Shown here: positions 43,424 through 55,004 of the stretch, one piece after another
Position numbering within the stretch: position 1 is the first letter of the stretch
Layout of the letters: each line of letters starts with the position of its first letter
Notes under the pieces: model-generated
Seen by the model: the letters and a program-made list of their open reading frames with translations, nothing else
What the model was told of the DNA's origin: nothing
Database searches by the model: none
Made by a program: the position numbers and the translations under genes
From: Deroplatys truncata
Lineage: Eukaryota > Arthropoda > Insecta > Mantodea > Mantidae
Reading direction: 5' to 3'
Assembly: GCA_030765065.1 (NCBI GenBank)
Contig: CM060990.1
Span: forward strand, 498,656,190 to 498,720,189
DNA length: 64,000 nt

Positions 43424-45980
43424 GCATCCAATGTGGCTAGATAACTAAGGTGAGCCACTCCGGGGTGGGAGCTGCCATTGGCTGCCCGCCTGTGACGTAA
43501 GTGAGAGTGAAGACGAGCGCGCGGAATACAAACACAGCGCAGTGAACACACTAAATTCCTCCCGATTAACTCCCAATTGTTTATTATTAGCACTTCTTCT
43601 AGTTTTTTTAAAAGGTATACTATTATTGGGCATTCTACAAACATTGTGGGCTAGACATAAAGCAAAACGAATGGAAACTGCATTACATTAGTAATATATT
43701 TACGTATAAACAAAACTACTGGAACACATCCAGGACTTCAACGTAAACTGAAGGCGCTACAAGAGATTCAAACATACATTACTTTAGTACTAAAGGAAAA
43801 TTTACAACTACTCTAAAGGAATCGCTAAATGGATATGCTGGTGTATTTTTTTTACCGTAAGAAATGAAAACAATAATTCCATAATGCATTATTCTGTTAC
43901 AGGATGTAAAAATGAAAAAGACATACCTGCAACATTCCACTTGTACTTGGACCTTCAATAAGTGTATATCCATGCCAATCGGGAATGAACTGCTACGGAA
44001 CTGCATCTGGGAGCAGAATTTTCTTAACCGGCAAACCTAAAAGTTCACTCTTCAAATCCCGTTTATAGTTACTAGGAAGAAAGTGCACTGAACATACACG
44101 TGAATTATCAGCGTTAAATTTGTCAGTACGCTTACAGCGAGACACCCACACGCGCTTTAATTGCTCATTTTTGTTTTGGAAATGTGTGATAATTCACACC
44201 AACCGTTTTAAAACCGTAATTACGGTATTGTGCTACAGCACAATACACTCTACTCTTAGCGTTCTTACTCAATTGCACAGCGACTTAAACACTTCACCAA
44301 ATCAGAGAAAACTGAATCTATACTCGAGATTCTAGTTTAAATATGTGTGTGCAACTTATTTGTTGAAGTGGGGGGGGGGTATATGACTGAGTGATAAGGA
44401 ACTATGTACTTTCGTACATCTGTTGTTAAGTTGTGAGTTTCCGCCAAAATAGCGAGATAAAGTAGGATAATTGTACGTGACTTTTAAAGCGAAGAGAAGC
44501 TCAGATTAATATCTGTTGCCTTTTACGCAGTTGAGCGGCATAATTATTTCAACGGAAATGCTGTTTGCTCTTACAGCCAAAGTTTAACAACCTTTTTCCG
44601 TTCACTGTGGTTCTGTAAAGGATTATATACCTGGAAAAGCTTGCCATTTTCAGGGAACAATACCTTTGGCCCGCATTACATCTGTTTTCATGTTATGAGT
44701 CGGCCTACCTGCCAAAAAGTAAGTTCTTTATATTCCTCAGGAATGCGTATTAAACAGTATATTATTGTGAGCAGAAGCTATTTGAAGACCAAGTATCATA
44801 TAAGCATGATCCGGATTCAGATGACATGCCATCTTTTAATTCTTGCAATAAAGGTATTGCTTAAGTGTACATAAATCCTTATCATGGGTCCCATATTAAG
44901 AAATATATATTAGGTCATTTTGGTAGTTTCAAGTTCTCTATTTTGGATAATGTTTTTTTCGATATTACATCATTAATTTGTAATTTCTTTGTCCTTTGCC
45001 GCTTTATTTGGCAACTTCCTTGCATAAGTATAGAGTATATAAAGATTATTGGTTGGTCTGGAAAGAGTTGCTTGTGGGTGGAGAGATGGTTATTGTCAGG
45101 GAAACAGGTATAACTACTGTTATGAATTCATGTTCAAAATTAGGGATGATGAGGTCAGTTTTCCCTTTTTTGCTTAATAAGTGCGAATTGCTCTTATTTA
45201 TGTATGACATGGACTGTGAAATCCTCTTCATTTGCAATAAATATTGCATATTCTGAGTTCTCAAAAGAGTTAATGCTACACTTTTATAAGACCTGTTTAA
45301 AAACACAATAAGTTAGAAAATTAATTGAAAATATATTTGTTCTATGTTCTTGTTTGGAGAATCTGAAAAGCAAAGAAAATAATGTTCTTACTTGTTTGAA
45401 GAATCTGAAAAGGAAAGTAAGAAAATTTTCTTTTCTTTTCAGATTCTTTGAACAAGAACATTTTCACTGCTCTTTTACTTATTTTTTCTTCTTGTATAGG
45501 AGTTATATCAATATATAAATTAATTTATAACTTTCTGTACACTAATTTTAGTAAATCAAATAAATCTCATTTTAGATAATTTTTTGTAATTACAAAGTCA
45601 TTTTGAAACAAATGTAGTCATTTAAAAAAGAATTAATCAAAATCCGCGCCCTGCTTATAAAACACCGCTCTGACATTTTCTCTCGTGTATTTACGTTCAT
45701 CTCCTCTGTATTTGCTCACATAATATTGATTTGTTTCGTAAAGCCTCTCCTGCCAGTTAGGCGTGAAATGTGTCCATGTTTTATACAAAATAACGAAAAC
45801 TAAGATACGAGTAAGTTATTGCACTTTCCTTGCATAAATACTAAATAATATAGGCACCTAATTACAATTGGCAAGTTCCTTAGATCTACCTCCTTTTAAA
45901 AAGATCAGTGTAATATGTTTCAATGATCGCCAGTGCAATACACTAATACACCTCCTTTTAACAACACCCACTTTCCCGTG
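43424..45980. repeat. Right arm of the large inverted repeat
   Basis: The reverse complement of 36871-39408, ending ACACCCACTTTCCCGTG at 45980. The pairing stops exactly where copy 5 begins (the TGA tail from 45979). Differences from the left arm are scattered single bases and short indels, for example in the A run near 44170. Confidence 0.88.
43927..44270 (-). pseudogene. THAP-domain exon, right arm
   Basis: The inverted twin of the left-arm exon. Here the frame before the domain is better kept (ITHFQNKNEQLKRVWVSRC), followed by RVCSVHFLPSNYKRDL, LGLPVKKILLPDAVP and the same TAG. The splice donor GCAG/GTATGT is conserved at 43927/43926. The stop in both arms means the defect preceded the duplication or inversion, unless the exon is read differently. 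Confidence 0.62.
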
Positions 45981-45999
45981 ATGATGATGATATGCGGTT

Positions 46000-46036
46000 T
46001 AAGGGCGCTAAACTGCTATGGTCATCAGCGCCCTTA
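46000..46036 (-). promoter_or_regulatory. 3'-terminal stem-loop, copy 5
   Basis: The perfect 10-bp stem of the family, with loop GATGACCATAGCAGTTT on the minus strand and a TGA tail. Confidence 0.75.
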
Positions 46037-46130
46037 CAGTGTATAAAAGATAAGGTCAAAATATAAAACAGGTAAAAGAACCGCATAGTTAAAAACGGGA
46101 CACAAACCCGCGATGTTCAAAAAGCTAAAA

Positions 46131-46229
46131 CTAACAATATAACAATAACAAATATAACAATAACAACAATAACAATAATAACAATAATAACAATAACAAT
46201 AATAACAATAACAACAATAAGAACAAGAC
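46131..46229. repeat. AAC/AAT microsatellite in 3' UTR, copy 5
   Basis: An AACAATAAT-type tract, as in the other copies with this 3' UTR. Confidence 0.8.
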
Positions 46230-46393
46230 AAATATCTGAAAACCAACACACTAAAAGCATAGGTAGTAAAGGATTAAAACGAGTCAGGAAATGTAGAATG
46301 CGAAGGACATGAGCGCCATATGTCCACTGGGGATAAGAGTTCCCATAAAAAACAGACAGGATAAAAGTACGAAGCTAACAGACGCCCAACGCA

Positions 46394-49300
46394 TTAAATG
46401 CGCAGATTAAAATCACTGTCATGAATAAAACGTAAAACACATTCCACAGCATGCGTGTCGTCTGCCAAAACGTTGGCTAGGCCAACAGGCAGACCCACAC
46501 GAGCACGCAATGCAGCTAAAACCTGACACTCTGTTAAAATGTGACGCACCGTTAAGGGCACGTCACACTGCCCACAGAGTGGTGCGGGGTCACCACTGAG
46601 CAAATACCTATGACTAAAAGCACAATGTCCAATCCGTAAACGAGCTAAAATTACCTCTTCCCGACGACAAGAACGAGAAGAGGTATCCCAGATCAACGGG
46701 AAAGGCTTAACCTCCCGCAACTTGTTCCCCCGGAGGGCCGTCCACTCATTGCGCCAGCGCGAGAGGATGCGGCGACGTAAAACAACACACGAATCTGACG
46801 AAGGAACAACAGAGGTAAAAAATCTGGGTAATAAAATCGTCGATTTCGCAGCGGCGTCGGCAGACTCATTACCTGAGATGCCCACATGACCTGGAATCCA
46901 CATGAAGGACACGCTGATGCCAGAGACACCCAGCGAGTGGAGCAGGTCATGTATGCGCTGTACGAGTGGGTGGTAATTGTACAGCGCAGTAATACTATGA
47001 AGGGCACTCAGAGAGTCCGTACAAATATAACAGTGCCGTAAGTCGTGCCGCTGAATGTATAAAACGGATTGATAAATGCTAAAAAGTTCGGCGGTAAAAA
47101 TTGAACATTGTCGAGGTAAACGAAAAGTAAAACTCTGTACACCAAAAACAAAGGCACATCCTATTCCAACATCAGTCTTAGACCCATCGGTATATATAAA
47201 ATGACAGTCCCCGAACTGCGCCTGTAATTCTAAAAAGGCGGATCTAAGAACAGAAGCAGGGGTCGCATTTTTCGGCATCGACGTCAGCCCAAGGTGGATG
47301 TGGGCCTCAGCGCGCGACCATGGAGGAAAACGCGGTTCCCCGCGGGTAAGGGCCGGCGCTGGCGTAACGTCCAAATGCCGAAGTAGCAGTCGAAATCGAA
47401 CCCATGGGGGGAGCAATGCAGAGGAGCTAACGTAATATTGTCGATCAAGCGAATCCTCGTAAAATACATCGAAGGACGGGTGGTTAGGCAAGCTTAAGAG
47501 CCGACAAGCATAGCTACATAAGAGCATCTCACGCCTGAAAGACAGCGGAGGCTCTGCAGCCTCAGCGTAAAGACTGGGCAAGGGGCTAGTTGGAAAGGCC
47601 CCTGTAGCGACTCTAATAGCACGATGATGAATGGGATTCAAACGACGTAACACAGATGGACGTGCCGACGAATAAACAATACACCCGTAATCAAGTTTGG
47701 ATCGGACCAAAGAGCGATAAAGGCGAAGAAGGACGGTCCGATCAGCTCCCCAGGATGTGCCACTTAAAACACGTAAAAGATTAAGAGAACGGTCACACTT
47801 TGCTTTTAAAAAGGAAACGTGCGAGGTCCAACACAACTTCCTGTCAAAAATCAACCCCAAAAATTTCGCCTCGTCTGCAAACGGAAGTATCCCTGGCCCA
47901 AGATGGAGAGAGGGCGGAGGGAAATACTTGCGGCGCCAAAAGTTGATGCAGACGGATTCCTCGGCGGAGAAATTAAAGCCGTTGGCGTTACTCCAGGCGT
48001 AGAGACGGTCGATACAGCTCTGGAGACGGCGTTCGAGTAGACAGGTCCGCCGTGAACTACAATAAATAGCGAAATCGTCAACAAAAAGGGACGATGAAAT
48101 GCCAGGTGGAATACAATCAACAATCGGGTTGATAGCAATCGCAAAAAGTGTGACACTGAGTACAGAGCCCTGCGGTACTCCGTTCTCTTGAATAAACCGA
48201 CGAGATAAAACCGAGCCCATACGTACACGAAAGACGCGGTCCGTCATGAACTCCCGAAGAAATATGGGAAGACGACCGCGGATATTCCAATCGTGAAGTG
48301 TACGTAAAATGCCGCCCCTCCAACAAGTGTCATAAGCTTTCTCCAGGTCAAAAAATACAGCCACGGTTTGACACTTTCTCAGAAATCCATTCCTAATATG
48401 CGTCGACAAGGACACCAAATGGTCGACGGTAGAGCGATAGCGACGAAACCCGCACTGAGCGTTCGCTAGAAGTTTCTGAGACTCAAGCCACCATGTCAAC
48501 CGCCCGTTGATCATGCGCTCCATCACCTTGCAAATGCAACTGGTGAGGGAGATAGGGCGGTAGCTGGAAGGTAGTTGGCGATCCTTCCCAGGCTTAAGTA
48601 TAGGGACAATGGTGGCTTCGCGCCAAACGGAAGGAAAAATGCCGTCTTGCCAAATACGGTTATAGACCTGTAAGAGAAATAGTTTACTGTCGGCTGAAAG
48701 GTTCTTTAACATCAGGACATGAATGCCGTCCGGTCCAGGAGCGGAGTGCCGAGAGCAATGAAGAGCGTGCTCCAGCTCCCTCATTGTGAATAGTTCGTTA
48801 TAGCATTCATCATTAGCAGACCGAAAAGTATATGATGCGGAATCCAGCCGGTCTTTGATAGAGCGAAAGCCGGCGGAATAATGGTCTGAACTGGAAACGG
48901 CCTCAAAGGCAGCACCCAGAGTGATAGCGATGGCAGCCGGATCCACTATGGTGGCATTGGAAACCTGAAGGCCAGAAACAGTACAATGAGACACTTTACC
49001 TGAGAAGCGATGAAGTTTATCCCAAACAACAGATAAAGGCGTAAAGCGATTAAAAGACTCGACAAAACGAGTCCACGACGCCTTCTTGCTATACTGAATA
49101 ATGCGACGAGCCCTGGCGCGCGATTGTTTAAAAGTCACCAAATTATCAAGTGTAGGGTGTCGCCGAAACACCCTAAGTGCAGTTCTACGGGCACGAACGG
49201 CGTCCCGACAATCCTCGTTTCACCACGGAACAGGCGGTCGCCGAGGTTGAGAGGATGAACGGGTAATTGCGCGTTCGGCGGCAGAGAAAATCGTAGACGT

Positions 49301-50082
49301 GAGGCGCTGCACTAGTTGGTTAATGTCGGCGAAGGGCTGATCGTCAAAATCAACGAGGCTGGAATACAAGCTCCAGTCGGCTTTTGGGAATATCCAGGTA
49401 GGTACTCTCGAATGCTGTACGTGGTGCGACAGAAGAGAAACGATGCAGGGGTATGGTCGCTGGAGTAGGTGTCAGCGACGACGTTCCACTGAAGACGACG
49501 TGCAAGCTGGAGTGAGCAAATGGCAAGGTCCAGGTGAGAGAATGTACCGGAAGAATCAGAAATAAAAGTAGGTGCACCTGTATTGAGGATGGAAAGATTG
49601 AACTGATAAAAAATGTCGGAAAGAAGAGTTCCCCTCGCACAAGCCCTTAGCGAACCCCATAGTGGGTGATGGGCATTAAAATCTCCTAACAGAAGAAATG
49701 GTGTTGGGAGAGCGGACAGGAGAGCTCGAATGTCCGCGGGAGGGAGAGGAGACGATGGAGGTGAGTACACAGAGCAAACAGAAAACAAAAAGCCGGGTAA
49801 GTGAAGGCGAACGGCAAGAGCTTGCAAGACGGATGTAAGTGTGACAGGTTTAAAATGAACGTCGATACGCACTAACAACATGACACCTCCATGAGCAGGA
49901 GTACCCTCCTCCGGTTCAAGGTCGTAGCGAACCGGAGTATATCCTCGGAGATCAAAAGGATCCTGAGGGCGAAGCTTAGTCTCCTGCAAACATACGACCA
50001 TGGGCGAATGGGAACGCAGTAATAGTTGCAGTTCCGCCCTATGCGATCGTACTCCACGTACATTCCAGGTCAGGATAGCCAT
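46394..50082 (-). pseudogene. ORF2 of copy 5, one stop and one frameshift
   Basis: The frame is open from the C-terminus (46394) up to PALRVFRRHP-like codons near 49171 and beyond. RT (FFDLEKAYD, LFVDDF), RNase H (YTDGSKTD, TAELF, PGHVGISGNESAD) and the CCHC end are all intact. Near 49220 the second Trp codon of the PWWNEDC motif has become TGA (plus-strand TCGTTTCACCACGG). A single A is missing near 49453 (GGGGTATGG where others have GGGGTAATGG), which shifts the frame just after the SSDH motif. Two point events therefore separate this copy from a full ORF2, which suggests moderate age. Confidence 0.9.
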
Positions 50083-50104
50083 TAAGAAAAAAGGGATAAA
50101 CTGT

Positions 50105-51421
50105 CTACTTAGAAGGGCGGCTTAAAATTACCTTTTGTTTAACCTTGGGGCTCGGGCTTTTGGTATGGAGTTGGTCAGACTCCATAGCTTCCTCGGAGGG
50201 AGGGCCCAAGCGCTCAGTGCCAGAAACCGATTCAAGCGCCGTGAATCGGTTCTGGGTGGCGATGGGTGAGGGGTGCCGCTGAGCGCGGCTTGTCCCAGGA
50301 CCGTCCTGGGACAGCGACCTCCGAGGAGGAGAAGGTGAACTTTTGTTACCGCGCGCACGCGGAGGGTCTTTCAAAAAATCTTCCCTACGAAGTTTCTGCT
50401 GGGGCTTCTTTTCAACGGCTTGCGACTTCATAGACTTGGGACTAGGTTTATACGGCTTGGTAACTGTAGCCTTAATAGACGGCCGGATGGTAGTGGCGGT
50501 TAATCCAGTCATGGTCCAGGTCTGAGTTTCGGCATCTACTCGTGGTACTGGCGAGGCAACAACAGAACTAAATGTGCCAGATCGCAGGAGTGAAGGTTGG
50601 CGCGCATGGTAACGCCTCCGGGCTTCAGCGAAGGAGAGTTTTTCCTTTACCCGGATCTCCTGGATCGCCTTCTCGTCCAAGTACCGCGGACAGTCGGCAA
50701 ACGAAGCAGAATGAGACCCTTTACAATTAACGCAGACGGGGGCTGTTGAACAGGTACCTTCGTGTGAGGGCTGGCTACATGTTGCACAGATGTTAACGGC
50801 ACTCTTACATGAGACTTGCGTATGCCCAAAACGTTGGCATTTAAAACAACGCAGAGGTCTAGGAATATAAGGCCTCACAGAAATCCGTTCGTACCCTGCG
50901 GAAATGCTCGTGGGCAGATCGACGCCATCAAATGTAATAAACAGGGTACGAGTGGGTACCAATACGCCGTCGCGTTTGGCCTGCACTCGATGCACTGCAG
51001 TCACCTTTTGATCGGATAGATATTCTACGAGATCCTCGTCCGATATACCATCGAGGCTATGGGTGGTAACGACGCCCCGACAGGAGTTCAATGTGCGGTG
51101 CTTCTCAACACGGATGGGGTAACCGTGGAGAAGCGTAGCGCGCAACAAGGTCTTACTTTGCTGATCGGACTTAGTTTGTGCCAATAAGGAACCATTCCGT
51201 AGACGAGTGCATGATTGAACCGCACCAGCAATAGCATCTATGCCCTTCAGAATTATAAAAGGGTTCACCCTCTCAAAGTTTTGTCCTTCTTCTGTTCTCG
51301 AAATGACCAAGTAACAACCAGATGACGGCGGTGCTACTTCTGTTACAATAACTTTTCGGCGCTTAATTGTATTAATGGAGGAAGGGTGCTCCATAGCGAG
51401 ATAAATCCTCCACCATTGCAA
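50105..51421 (-). CDS. ORF1 Gag-like protein, copy 5 (intact)
   Basis: A 438-aa open frame colinear with ORF1 of copy 1. It has three zinc knuckles at the same residues (CFKCQRFGHTQVSC, CATCSQPSHEGTC, CVNCKGSHSASFADC) and the same AIQEIRVKEKLSFAEA segment and basic tail. The first start MQWWRIYLAMEHP is at 51421 and the alternative MEHP at 51394. ORF2 starts 22 nt after the stop. The N-terminal third differs from copy 1 at many residues while the knuckles are nearly unchanged, as expected if the knuckle region is functionally constrained. Confidence 0.88.
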   Translation of the reverse strand: MQWWRIYLAMEHPSSINTIKRRKVIVTEVAPPSSGCYLVISRTEEGQNFERVNPFIILKGIDAIAGAVQSCTRLRNGSLLAQTKSDQQSKTLLRATLLHGYPIRVEKHRTLNSCRGVVTTHSLDGISDEDLVEYLSDQKVTAVHRVQAKRDGVLVPTRTLFITFDGVDLPTSISAGYERISVRPYIPRPLRCFKCQRFGHTQVSCKSAVNICATCSQPSHEGTCSTAPVCVNCKGSHSASFADCPRYLDEKAIQEIRVKEKLSFAEARRRYHARQPSLLRSGTFSSVVASPVPRVDAETQTWTMTGLTATTIRPSIKATVTKPYKPSPKSMKSQAVEKKPQQKLRREDFLKDPPRARGNKSSPSPPRRSLSQDGPGTSRAQRHPSPIATQNRFTALESVSGTERLGPPSEEAMESDQLHTKSPSPKVKQKVILSRPSK

Positions 51422-52029
51422 CCGTCTCCGACCTCGGGCTCTGACTTCTCGGGCGTTACCCCGGCTTGGGTGAGTGGCCTATCTATACCAGACTCACCCC
51501 AGGGTCACACCTCCCAGAACATAGACAGAGGGACCCAATCGCCGTCAGAAGTCAGCAGCTCATGCAATGGCCCCCCCGCGTGACTGCAGTTGAACAGCGG
51601 ATACGAACACAAACCCTACATGACGACCCCGGGTGGTGGGGATGACGCCATTACCCACTCACCCAGCTGCGCACGCGGTGCGCGGGTATCCGTCAGGCTG
51701 TGTCCACGGAGGATTTAAATAAAAATATAAAAGAAACTAAAACTGTGCGGGCGTTTCGCACGCAAGGTAGGCCGGCGGGGAAGAAAAAGAGATATGCGAA
51801 TGTCGTGGTGCGAAATGGCCAGAAAGTGATAAGGTAAGAAAGAAACGATGGTGAGGTGCGGTATGGATGGAATGCAAAGAACGCACGAGAGCCTACCTTG
51901 GTTCCACCGGTCACTTGAAGAACCCACCTCGACCGGATGGGGGTGAGGGGATGAATGTGGCGATGATTGGCTCGGGAACCCCCGGGTGCGCCAAAAACCC
52001 GTACTCACATAAGGTGAGCCCCTGAGGGG

Positions 52030-52102
52030 TGAAAATGGCTATGAATGGCTCGGGTACCCCGGGTGCGCCTAACCCATACTCACAATAGGTGAGCCCCTGG
52101 GG
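52030..52102 (-). repeat. Second, diverged 5' unit beside copy 5
   Basis: 73 bp matching the terminal 5' unit (ATGAATGGCTCGGGTACCCC, then ACTCACAATAGGTGAGCCCC) but with several changes. Its wording GTGAAAATGGCTATGAATGG is closer to copy 3 than to copy 5. It is either a tandem 5' unit or the tip of an older copy into which copy 5 recombined. Confidence 0.75.
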
Positions 52103-52316
52103 CGCTTAATAGATAGTTTACAATTAAAGTAGGTGCACTAAATTTCCTTTTAGGTTTGTTTTTATCACCTAGATCGTCCATAGTATTAACTTAGCCCTAA
52201 GACAATGTATTCACCATGTTCACACCTGTATTTTTTTTTCCTCCAAATTTCACACTTTCTAAATCACTGACTTTGTTACTGAAGCTTTCACTGAATGTTT
52301 TGAGAAATGCAGTTTA
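52103..52316. other. Short non-coding stretch
   Basis: Probably the 3' non-coding part of the piggyBac fossil. TTAAC at 52175-52179 is a possible but weak end. Nothing else seen. Confidence 0.35.
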
Positions 52317-55004
52317 TTAGTCTTCACAATTGTCTTCATTTCTATGACATCTTTTACACAATGAACTTGTGTGCTCTCTACAGATGTGTAAATGACATTC
52401 AGTACTTCTTACCTCTGTTTCAGGATTTTTTCTTTTAGGGCAGAAAAAACATTTCTCTCTTCTTGAACTTGTACTGGGCATATTAGATGTCCTAGCTTTC
52501 TTTATGCTGAATTTCTGCTCTAGACATCCTCAAAGTTCCGATTGGAGGCCATGAGCTGAAGCTCGTGAAATTATGTGGTTTTACGAGAGCAAGAGCAAGG
52601 TTCTTTAGAACATTCTTTGAGTAAGTTCACACCAGTATTTAAGAGGTAAATAACATGTGCATTTATTCCCCCGACATCCATAAGGGAAAAGAATATATGT
52701 AGTGGTCAGCAAAAACAAACCCTTGTGATAGAATATTTTGATTTCAGTTCATCAACATCTACTCCACCTTTTGCCATGTTGTAGAACGTGATCATTCAGG
52801 CTTACAAGCATTACCTGTAGAGGAATAAATATCATCTCTGAAGTGCATTGATGAAATAACAAGGACATATAAGATAAAAGAGTTCCCTGTTCCCCGAAAG
52901 CACACAAACGACTGTTTACTGGTCTGTTTCGATTATTTACCATGACAGCAGGAATTTCTTTTTTGTTTTTCCTCATTGTTCTTACAAATGTTTGGTTTTC
53001 CTCATGAACCAGTTCATTCATCAACAAAACTGAACCAACTGCCAATTGTTACATTGTGTTCAGTGCCCTGAAGGGTTGGAATATTATTTTCACAATGACA
53101 CTTGGTCTCATGTCTGCTGCAAAGAGGCATCCCTCAGGCTGCCTACCAAGCTATATTTCCATGTTTGCTGTAAAGAACATGTGGGTGTCTACCAAAGCAA
53201 ATATTTTGATTCCTTACTTGCATGGTTTTCTAGGAATATATTGCCTAAATTTACACCTCCCTTGGAAAGATTCCAGCATTTTGAAGCCAAAATTATGAAG
53301 TCAATAATTATCATAATAATCTGAGAAGGATAGTGATATAAAATAAACAATAAAATATTTAATTTCAGTGTATGTATAAAAAGGAAAAGCATTGGAAAAT
53401 TGTTGACTGTTAAAAGCGACAGAAAGACCAGACAGGCACAGTTTAGCTAATTAGGGACCAGCCCCAGGTATAAAGGGTAAAATAGCTGAAGCCAGTTTCT
53501 CTTGGAATTAATGGGTGCAGTTGCACTGGCTGGGATGTGAAGGTCATTAGAGGCTTCATGACGCTAAGTTTGAGGAGAGTTTTGAGGGGAGAGAGGGGAA
53601 GTTAGGAGTTTTTCCTCTTTGTAGCGCGGTGGTGAAATTCATTCTCGCTGGGACGCTGGTGTGATGAGAAACAACGGTCTCGTTGAGGTCCGAAGACTGG
53701 GTGCGAACTTGCAAGAGGATCGAACGATCAGATGTAATTGATAATCTTCGGTCTTGGAAAAGACACAGTAACATCGTAAGAATTTAAAAGTGATCGTCAA
53801 ATCTTAAGTCTTGTTTTAATGGTGAATAAAAGTGTTCCAAGTAAGCGTTCGTGTTTCTATGTACATACACTCACGCATACCCAGTGATTATGATCTCATC
53901 CTCGAGCAGCCGTGGCAAAGTATATAAAAAAAACAACTAGGAGAAACGCAGCAACCGTGAGGCAAAGGTATTGCTTCATTGTTGGAGGACGTAGCGTGGC
54001 TGTGTCAATTTCATCAATCGTCGAATACTCCACAATGCAGTAATGTTCCTGGATCCTTGATACAAATTCCTCAAACATCTTATTCAAGCAAGGTTGTCCA
54101 TAGATTCGTGCAGGGCTTGTTGTAACATTATCAAAGCGAAGTGCTCTAAGAATTAGCAGAAACTGTTCCATTTCATGGTAAGACAAAATAGTTCTGGAGC
54201 TGTACCATCCATCAAGAATTTTTGTAAGCCTCACATTGGGAAAAACAGCTGCCAACATTCCACTTCTGTTGTTGCATACTGAGGTGGTTTTTTTTTTTAC
54301 ACCTGGAGGATAAATACCAATAATGCTCTTGGAAAGGCAGAATTGCCAATATTCCTCTTTCTATCATATGTGTTAGATGGTGGTGGATGGACATTTCACA
54401 TAGCAACATTATCTCTGCCTGCATATTGTAGTGAGGTACTTTCAGCAACTTCAGAATCTGATTCATCTGAAGAGGCTTCTGATGCTGTTATCATGCTCAC
54501 TGTATATATGATTTTCCTCACCAGCACCTATGTTTTGCACCTTACCAGTTGCACTATAATGATCAGAAAATTCAAATGATGAGAGATTCATTTTCAGTCT
54601 CCTCAAGTCATCCCAATATTTGCTGTTCTTGGTGTTCCATTTTGGAATGCTTAGTTGGAAAGACTGGCACAGTATGATCTGACTCAACAACATAAAGCAT
54701 CTGTCAATAATACGAATTCTTGCCTCTGAACCCCAGAAAAAATAACACAATAAGGCGACAACAATGTACTGCCAATGATCGACATATGAGTGCAGCACTC
54801 ACTTCGGTAAACATGCTCATTTTTTTTTTTTTCACTCGTAAAGAACTGAAATTCCAAAAAGCTCTGTGGTGTACATCAACTTGCTCAACTATCATGTTTT
54901 AAAAGGTACACATAATCTCTAAAGTTTTGTTTTAAAAGTAGACAAAATAACTAACTTTCAAAATCAAAGTGGCAGTGCTAACATGTCAACCAATGAAGGG
55001 TTAA
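52317..55004 (-). pseudogene. piggyBac-type transposase fossil
   Basis: Pieces on the minus strand run in piggyBac order. The acidic, serine-rich N-terminus and KNSKYWDDLRRL are near 54463-54800. AVFPNVRLTKILDGW and FLLILRALRFDNVTTSPARI lead to EYSTIDEI with the first catalytic Asp (54005-54258). After a 726-bp solo LTR the frame resumes with SFQGRCKFRQYIPRKPCKYG and IKIFALVD (53190-53290). TMRKNKKEIPAVM and TLLSYMSLL are at 52752-53045. The C-terminal cysteine domain CFFCPKRKNPETEV, HLHICREHTSSLCKRCHRN ends at a stop at 52317. The right end is a TTAA (55001-55004) preceded on this strand by CCCTTCATTGG, typical for the family. Frameshifts and stops make it inactive. Confidence 0.8.
53282..54007 (+). 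mobile_element. Solo LTR inserted in the piggyBac fossil
   Basis: 726 bp bounded by TG (TGAAGCC, 53282) and CA (TGTGTCA, 54007), with ATTT on both sides (53278-53281 and 54008-54011). Removing the insert and one ATTT brings the conserved I-D-E-M of piggyBac back into one frame, which independently confirms both ends. GGTATAAAGGG near 53466 and AATAAA near 53824 suggest plus orientation. No internal retrotransposon sequence is left, so the element was lost by LTR-LTR recombination. Confidence 0.85.

Larger units (their letters stand above)
45979..52029 (-). mobile_element. Full-length I-type retrotransposon, copy 5
   Basis: A copy of about 6.05 kb with a complete 5' UTR, intact ORF1, broken ORF2 and the standard 3' UTR. 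A second, diverged 5' unit follows at 52030-52102. Unlike copies 1-4, no target-site duplication can be found: the left flank is ACACCCACTTTCCCG and the right flank after 52102 is CGCTTAATAGATAG. The left flank is the outer end of the inverted-repeat arm. An insertion with deletion, or recombination between copies, would explain this. Confidence 0.88.

Noticed and set aside
52030..52102. Target-site duplication of copy 5 using GGGTGAAA, which resembles the left-arm flank GGGTGAAAGC
   Set aside because: The same GTGAAAATGGC wording is a normal part of the 5' unit in copy 3 (near 22150), so the match is internal to the element and not a duplicated target.
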